Origin: an uncultured Oscillospiraceae bacterium
GTDB taxonomy: Bacteria; Bacillota; Clostridia; Oscillospirales; JAAYXM01
Direction of reading: 5' to 3'
Length of the DNA: 8,899 nt
NCBI GenBank assembly: GCA_934446465.1
Contig: CAKSEF010000061.1
Span: forward strand, 1 to 8,899
The position numbers were made by a program, and so were the translations under genes. The notes under the pieces were generated by a model, which saw only the letters and a program-made list of their open reading frames with translations, did not search any database and had not been told where the DNA came from. This document shows positions 5,795-8,899 of this stretch, one piece after another. Every line of letters starts with the position of its first letter. The stretch's first letter is position 1.

Positions 5795-6742
5795 ATGAAA
5801 GCATCAAAAATTTTAGCAGTATTTATGGTTTCCCTGCTGACGTTAAGTCTCACGGCGTGCTCTCCGAATAAGGATTCGTCAAGCACCGATTCCGATATGG
5901 CGGCTTTGATGTCATCACAGCCGGATAATGCCGACGAAGCGGCCGCGCTGTATCAAAAGCTTATGCAAAAGGAAAACGATATTCTCGCAAACAACGCGGA
6001 GCTTTGGAAAAAAGTATTTCTGTCGGCGAATAAGAACACCCCGATGATTGAGGACGGTACGAACTACGGAGATTTTCTTCTTAACACAATAGAGCGTGCC
6101 AAGGATAAATTCTCGGCAGAGGAGCTGAAAACGCTTAAATCCGAGGCTGAGCGGATTAAAGAGATTGAGGGAAAGCTGACGATTTTGGAACAAAAATATC
6201 CGCTCTGCGGGAGCAAGCCGAACGAAGGAGACGGCATTGACGCCGAAAACGCGGGTATGGGAATCAATGAGAGTGAGCTGACTAAATTTCCTAGCTTTCG
6301 GGGCAAGGACCTTGACGGCAACGATGTAAGCAGCAGTGAGCTTTTTTCCGCCAACACCGTAACCGTGGTGAATTTCTGGTTTACCACCTGTAATCCGTGC
6401 GTAGGAGAGCTTGCTGATTTAGAGACGCTTAACGGGGAGCTCGCCAAAAAGGGCGGTGCGGTTATAGGCATCAATTCCTTTACTCTTGACGGCAATAAGG
6501 CCGCCATCTCCGAAGCAAAGAATATTTTGTCAAAAAAAGGAGTATCATATAAAAACATTTGGTTTGAGTCAAATAGCGATGCCGGTAAATTTACCTCCGG
6601 ACTGTATGCATATCCGACTACCTATGTAGTTGATAAAAACGGAAATATCATAGGACAGCCGATTGTGGGGGCAATTACATCCCCGGAGCAGGCAAAAGCG
6701 CTTAACTCACTGATTGACAAAACGATTGCGGGCGGCAAATAG
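5795..6742 (+). CDS. TlpA-like thioredoxin-fold lipoprotein
   Basis: This 315-residue thiol:disulfide oxidoreductase is predicted to be tethered to the outer face of the membrane. The signal peptide ends in a lipobox (SLTAC), with Cys22 as the lipidated residue, followed by a Ser/Asp-rich linker. Residues about 35-135 are charged and mostly helical (EAAALYQKLMQKENDILANN; LKTLKSEAERIKEIEGKL). This spacer is longer than in typical TlpA or ResA and contains an extra Cys138. The thioredoxin fold spans about 162-312: FPSFRGKDLDGNDVSSSEL, active site WFTTCNPC (Cys199 and Cys202), and the cis-proline loop YAYPTTYVVDKNG (Pro274). CNPC differs from the usual CxPC motifs seen in ResA/TlpA mainly in the second residue. 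The ATG has GGAGG 7 bases upstream and starts 2 bases after the 4Fe-4S gene. It is the last gene of the operon, before the hairpin at 6751. A CcdA-type reductant is not encoded in the window, so the upstream membrane proteins may supply electrons (inference). Confidence 0.94.
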   Translation: MKASKILAVFMVSLLTLSLTACSPNKDSSSTDSDMAALMSSQPDNADEAAALYQKLMQKENDILANNAELWKKVFLSANKNTPMIEDGTNYGDFLLNTIERAKDKFSAEELKTLKSEAERIKEIEGKLTILEQKYPLCGSKPNEGDGIDAENAGMGINESELTKFPSFRGKDLDGNDVSSSELFSANTVTVVNFWFTTCNPCVGELADLETLNGELAKKGGAVIGINSFTLDGNKAAISEAKNILSKKGVSYKNIWFESNSDAGKFTSGLYAYPTTYVVDKNGNIIGQPIVGAITSPEQAKALNSLIDKTIAGGK

Positions 6743-6750
6743 AGAAAATA

Positions 6751-6783
6751 AAACTGACTCCGATATATAATCGGAGTCAGTTT
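6751..6783. terminator. Bidirectional Rho-independent terminator
   Basis: A perfect 14-bp stem (AAACTGACTCCGAT with ATCGGAGTCAGTTT) encloses a 5-base loop, ATATA. It starts 8 bases after the TlpA-like gene stop. On the minus strand it is followed by TTTTATTTTCT, a good T-tract for the convergent GH39 gene that ends at 6874. On the plus strand the tail is only TTT before GGCG, so termination that way may rely on the stem A-T base. The position between convergent operons fits a shared terminator. Confidence 0.85.
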
Positions 6784-6873
6784 GGCGTTATATTTAATGT
6801 TTACGGCGGATTTTTTTATACTGCTTTTTACAGGGCAGTTTTCTTCTTTGAGCCGATACGGTTTTCTCAAAAA

Positions 6874-8388
6874 TCAGTCTCTTTTCGGAAACAGTTCGAG
6901 CAAGACTACGGAATTCTCCTCGAAAGAAACCGTTACACTCGGATTCTCCGCCGAGACGGTGCCGAACGGTTCGGGTTTAAGCGATGCGAAGTCGTAAATC
7001 TCCTTTTTCTGTTCCTCTGTCGGGTTGTCGGGACAGCCGAGCTCACGGTACTTCTCAATGGCGTTTGCATGGTCCTTGTCTATTACATACTTCACAACGT
7101 CATACTTGCCGTCAATACCGCGGAATGTTATCGGCGCGTCGATCTTCGGAATTTTACATCTGAAATCTCCGTCGGCATATGCAAGCAGGACCGAAAAGTG
7201 TCCGTCTTTATGTTTTGTCGGCATAACGGATAAATGCTGTGTTGTCCAGTTTACAAAATAGTGGAGCTTTTCTTCTCCGAGCTTTCCCGCAAGCACAAAA
7301 GAGTTGTAGATCGGCTTCGGATAGAAATTCAGAGTAAAGAAGTTCCTGTATCCGGGAAATTCGGTCGGCAAATCATGCTGTCCCGAAAGGCATATCATCA
7401 TCTCGTCATACGGCACATTCAGCTCGTCAAAGCGCATTATCATCTTGGCAAAGTATGCGGAACATATCTCACTGTCGCGGAACATAAGCCCCGGAAAGTC
7501 CTCAATACCGCAATGACCCCCCGTTGCCGCACCCCATTCATCGCAGACGATCGGCAGATCTTCAAATCCGCACATCTTTGCAATCCGTACGAGAGTCATC
7601 GTGTTGCGCAGGGCGCCGTTTACACTGATCGGCTTCGAGCCGTCCGTTATCATACCCGGTTCCGTTCCGTATGAATGAATGCTTATGAAATCAAATTTTC
7701 TGTTTGTTTTCTTTATATGGTCAAGGAAATATTTATAAAACTCCAAATGTTCGACAGACTCAGAAAGTGCCGGTCCGCCTATCGGTATTTTTTTGCTTAC
7801 CGACGTTATTCCCGCTTCAAAGGCGTCATACATCTTGCAGTATTCTTCCGCCCGTGCGTATTCCGACGGTGCATCCTTATAGAAAAAGCTCGATGCGTCC
7901 GGCTCGTTATAGCAATGAATCCTCCATTTTGCAACGGTCTCTTCGCCGTATCTGTCCACAATATGCCGTGTGTACTGTCTGCAAATTTCCTCCCACTTTG
8001 AATAGTCCGCTGCCCGGCTGTTGCAAACCATTTTCCCTTTATACCTTTTTCCGACTCTCGACGCCGCACTCGCAAAATCGGGTTTTTCACAGAGCCAGTT
8101 CGGCAAAAACGCGTACGCAAGGAGAATATTAAATCCTTTTGAGAGGAGATAATCGATGCGGTAATCATTAAGTTTGTAATCCGCACATATGTTTCCGTCC
8201 CCGTCGAGCGTGAAAATGTCTTCCATCATCGTATAGATTCTGACCGTTCTTACCGCTCCGTCCTCGGCTGCTTTATCAAGGATTCTTTTTCCCCACTCGT
8301 CCTCAATCGCATCCGTCGGATGAAATACTATGTGATTCCAAAAGTTTTTTAAGTCCTTGTCTTTTTTGTTACAATAAATATTTACCAT
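6874..8388 (-). CDS. GH39-like glycoside hydrolase (beta-xylosidase type), cytoplasmic
   Basis: This 504-residue enzyme is close to the usual length of GH39 beta-xylosidases, which release sugars from short glycosides with retention of configuration. A TIM barrel (about 12-360) carries the likely acid/base Glu162 in WRIHCYNEPD and the likely nucleophile Glu284 in LPIVCDEWGAA. Other GH39-like landmarks are FWNHIV near the N-terminus, AYAFLPNWL (91-99), FDFISIHSYG (232-241) and the C-terminal beta-sandwich region (about 365-504). There is no signal peptide, so it acts in the cytoplasm on imported oligosaccharides. The ATG at 8388 has AGGGAG 6 bases upstream. The SLH-protein gene ends 43 bp upstream on the same strand with no clear terminator, so the two may be cotranscribed. 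The substrate cannot be fixed from sequence; xylosides are the default, and an alpha-L-iduronidase or arabinosidase activity in this family is possible. Confidence 0.88.
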   Translation of the reverse strand: MVNIYCNKKDKDLKNFWNHIVFHPTDAIEDEWGKRILDKAAEDGAVRTVRIYTMMEDIFTLDGDGNICADYKLNDYRIDYLLSKGFNILLAYAFLPNWLCEKPDFASAASRVGKRYKGKMVCNSRAADYSKWEEICRQYTRHIVDRYGEETVAKWRIHCYNEPDASSFFYKDAPSEYARAEEYCKMYDAFEAGITSVSKKIPIGGPALSESVEHLEFYKYFLDHIKKTNRKFDFISIHSYGTEPGMITDGSKPISVNGALRNTMTLVRIAKMCGFEDLPIVCDEWGAATGGHCGIEDFPGLMFRDSEICSAYFAKMIMRFDELNVPYDEMMICLSGQHDLPTEFPGYRNFFTLNFYPKPIYNSFVLAGKLGEEKLHYFVNWTTQHLSVMPTKHKDGHFSVLLAYADGDFRCKIPKIDAPITFRGIDGKYDVVKYVIDKDHANAIEKYRELGCPDNPTEEQKKEIYDFASLKPEPFGTVSAENPSVTVSFEENSVVLLELFPKRD

Positions 8389-8431
8389 TGTTATCTCCCT
8401 CTCAATTAGTCTTGAATCTTAAATTCCCTGC

Positions 8432-8899
8432 TTACTTCTTCGCCGCTAAATCAAGTATTCTCCTGACGAGAACCGCGACCTCGGCGCGGGTTGTGTTTGC
8501 CTTCGGGTCAATATACCCGTTCTTGCCGTTTACAAGACTGTTTGCCATAAGTGCCTTTACGGCTTCCTTTGCATAATCCGAAACGCTTTCAAAGTCAGGC
8601 GCCGTTACGTCTCCGTCTTTAAGTTCGTAACCGAGTTTACGGAGTGCGCGGTATACGATTACCATCATATCCTCGCGCGTTATCGTATTTCTCGGTGCGT
8701 ACTTATTATCGCCTATTCCTCCGACTATTCCGTTTTCTTTCGCTATTGTAAGCTCTTTCGCGAAATAGTCAGCTTCACTTACATCGGCAAAATTGTCTTT
8801 TCCTTCTCCCGTGAGCTTAAACGCACGGACAAGAAGTATTGCAAAGTCTGCACGCGTTATATTTGCGGACGGTGAGAACGTATCTTTGCTTGTTCCCTT
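8432..8899 (-). CDS. SLH-domain surface protein, C-terminal part (start beyond the right edge)
   Basis: The last 155 residues of a protein are visible, open from the right edge to a TAA at 8432-8434. They consist of S-layer homology repeats that anchor proteins to secondary cell wall polymer. The end of one repeat (FSPSANITRADFAILLVRAF) is followed by a full repeat (NFADVSEADYFAKELTIAKE, then NGIVGG, KYAPRNTITREDMMVIVYRA) and a last one (DFESVSDYAKEAVKALMANS, then GYIDPKANTTRAEVAVLVRR). The anchoring motif that is TRAE in many SLH proteins is TRAD, TRED and TRAE here. Internal methionines at 8668 and 8665 lie inside a repeat and are not real starts. The domain at the truncated N-terminus is unknown; surface enzymes or adhesins are usual. 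The GH39-like gene follows 43 bp downstream. Confidence 0.93.
   Translation of the reverse strand, partial: KGTSKDTFSPSANITRADFAILLVRAFKLTGEGKDNFADVSEADYFAKELTIAKENGIVGGIGDNKYAPRNTITREDMMVIVYRALRKLGYELKDGDVTAPDFESVSDYAKEAVKALMANSLVNGKNGYIDPKANTTRAEVAVLVRRILDLAAKK

Noticed and set aside
6820..6870. Small inverted repeats (ACTGC/GCAGT and TTTGAG/CTCAAA) between the convergent genes
   Set aside because: Stems of 5-6 bp with large loops are weak beside the perfect 14-bp hairpin at 6751-6783.
7025..8186. Several plus- and minus-strand frames of 78-146 codons inside the GH39-like gene
   Set aside because: All overlap a complete, motif-intact hydrolase in other frames and show no domain or start signal.
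8432..8668. Reading the SLH protein as a complete 78-residue gene starting at 8668
   Set aside because: The same frame is open to the window edge and encodes further SLH repeat sequence; the methionine is inside a repeat.

Overview
The window looks like chromosome of an anaerobic Gram-positive bacterium of the class Clostridia, probably a gut Oscillospirales-type lineage. The reasons are S-layer-homology (SLH) anchoring, strong AGGAGG-type ribosome binding sites, TTG starts, moderate GC with AT-rich gene gaps, and a small CxxC protein of a family I know mainly from Clostridia. The taxonomic call is inference. No rRNA, tRNA, CRISPR array, insertion sequence or phage gene was seen.

Layout. Positions 1-1016 (minus) hold the N-terminal 338 residues of a large secreted protein: signal peptide, a beta-rich module, then an Ig-like domain. 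It runs off the left edge. Positions 1072-1989 (minus) encode a LysR-type regulator, 55 bp upstream of that gene on the same strand. Positions 1990-2763 are a 774-bp gap without a convincing gene. It holds a pair of imperfect 15-bp direct repeats midway between two opposing TATAAT boxes, plus terminator-like hairpins for the next operon. Positions 2764-4571 (minus) encode an OmpR-family response regulator and its sensor histidine kinase, which overlap by ATGA.

Positions 4572-4714 are a compact divergent promoter region. A 15-bp inverted repeat (14 of 15 matching) sits exactly midway between two extended -10 boxes. Positions 4715-6742 (plus) are a three-gene operon: a 48-residue membrane protein ending in a CLEC motif (CD1871A family), a polytopic membrane protein with two ferredoxin-type 4Fe-4S clusters, and a TlpA-like thioredoxin-fold lipoprotein with a CNPC active site. 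It ends at a perfect 14-bp hairpin (6751-6783) that also serves the convergent gene. Positions 6874-8388 (minus) encode a cytoplasmic GH39-like glycoside hydrolase. Positions 8432-8899 (minus) are the C-terminus of an SLH-domain surface protein, 43 bp upstream of the hydrolase gene.

How the parts may work together. The central block (2764-6742) reads as one regulated unit: a two-component system facing a putative extracytoplasmic redox pathway. Electrons would pass from cytoplasmic 4Fe-4S clusters through membrane CxxC and Cys residues to a surface thiol:disulfide lipoprotein. The flanks look like surface carbohydrate metabolism, with secreted or SLH-anchored proteins and an intracellular xylosidase-type enzyme. 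The redox block and its divergent operator are the most interesting part.
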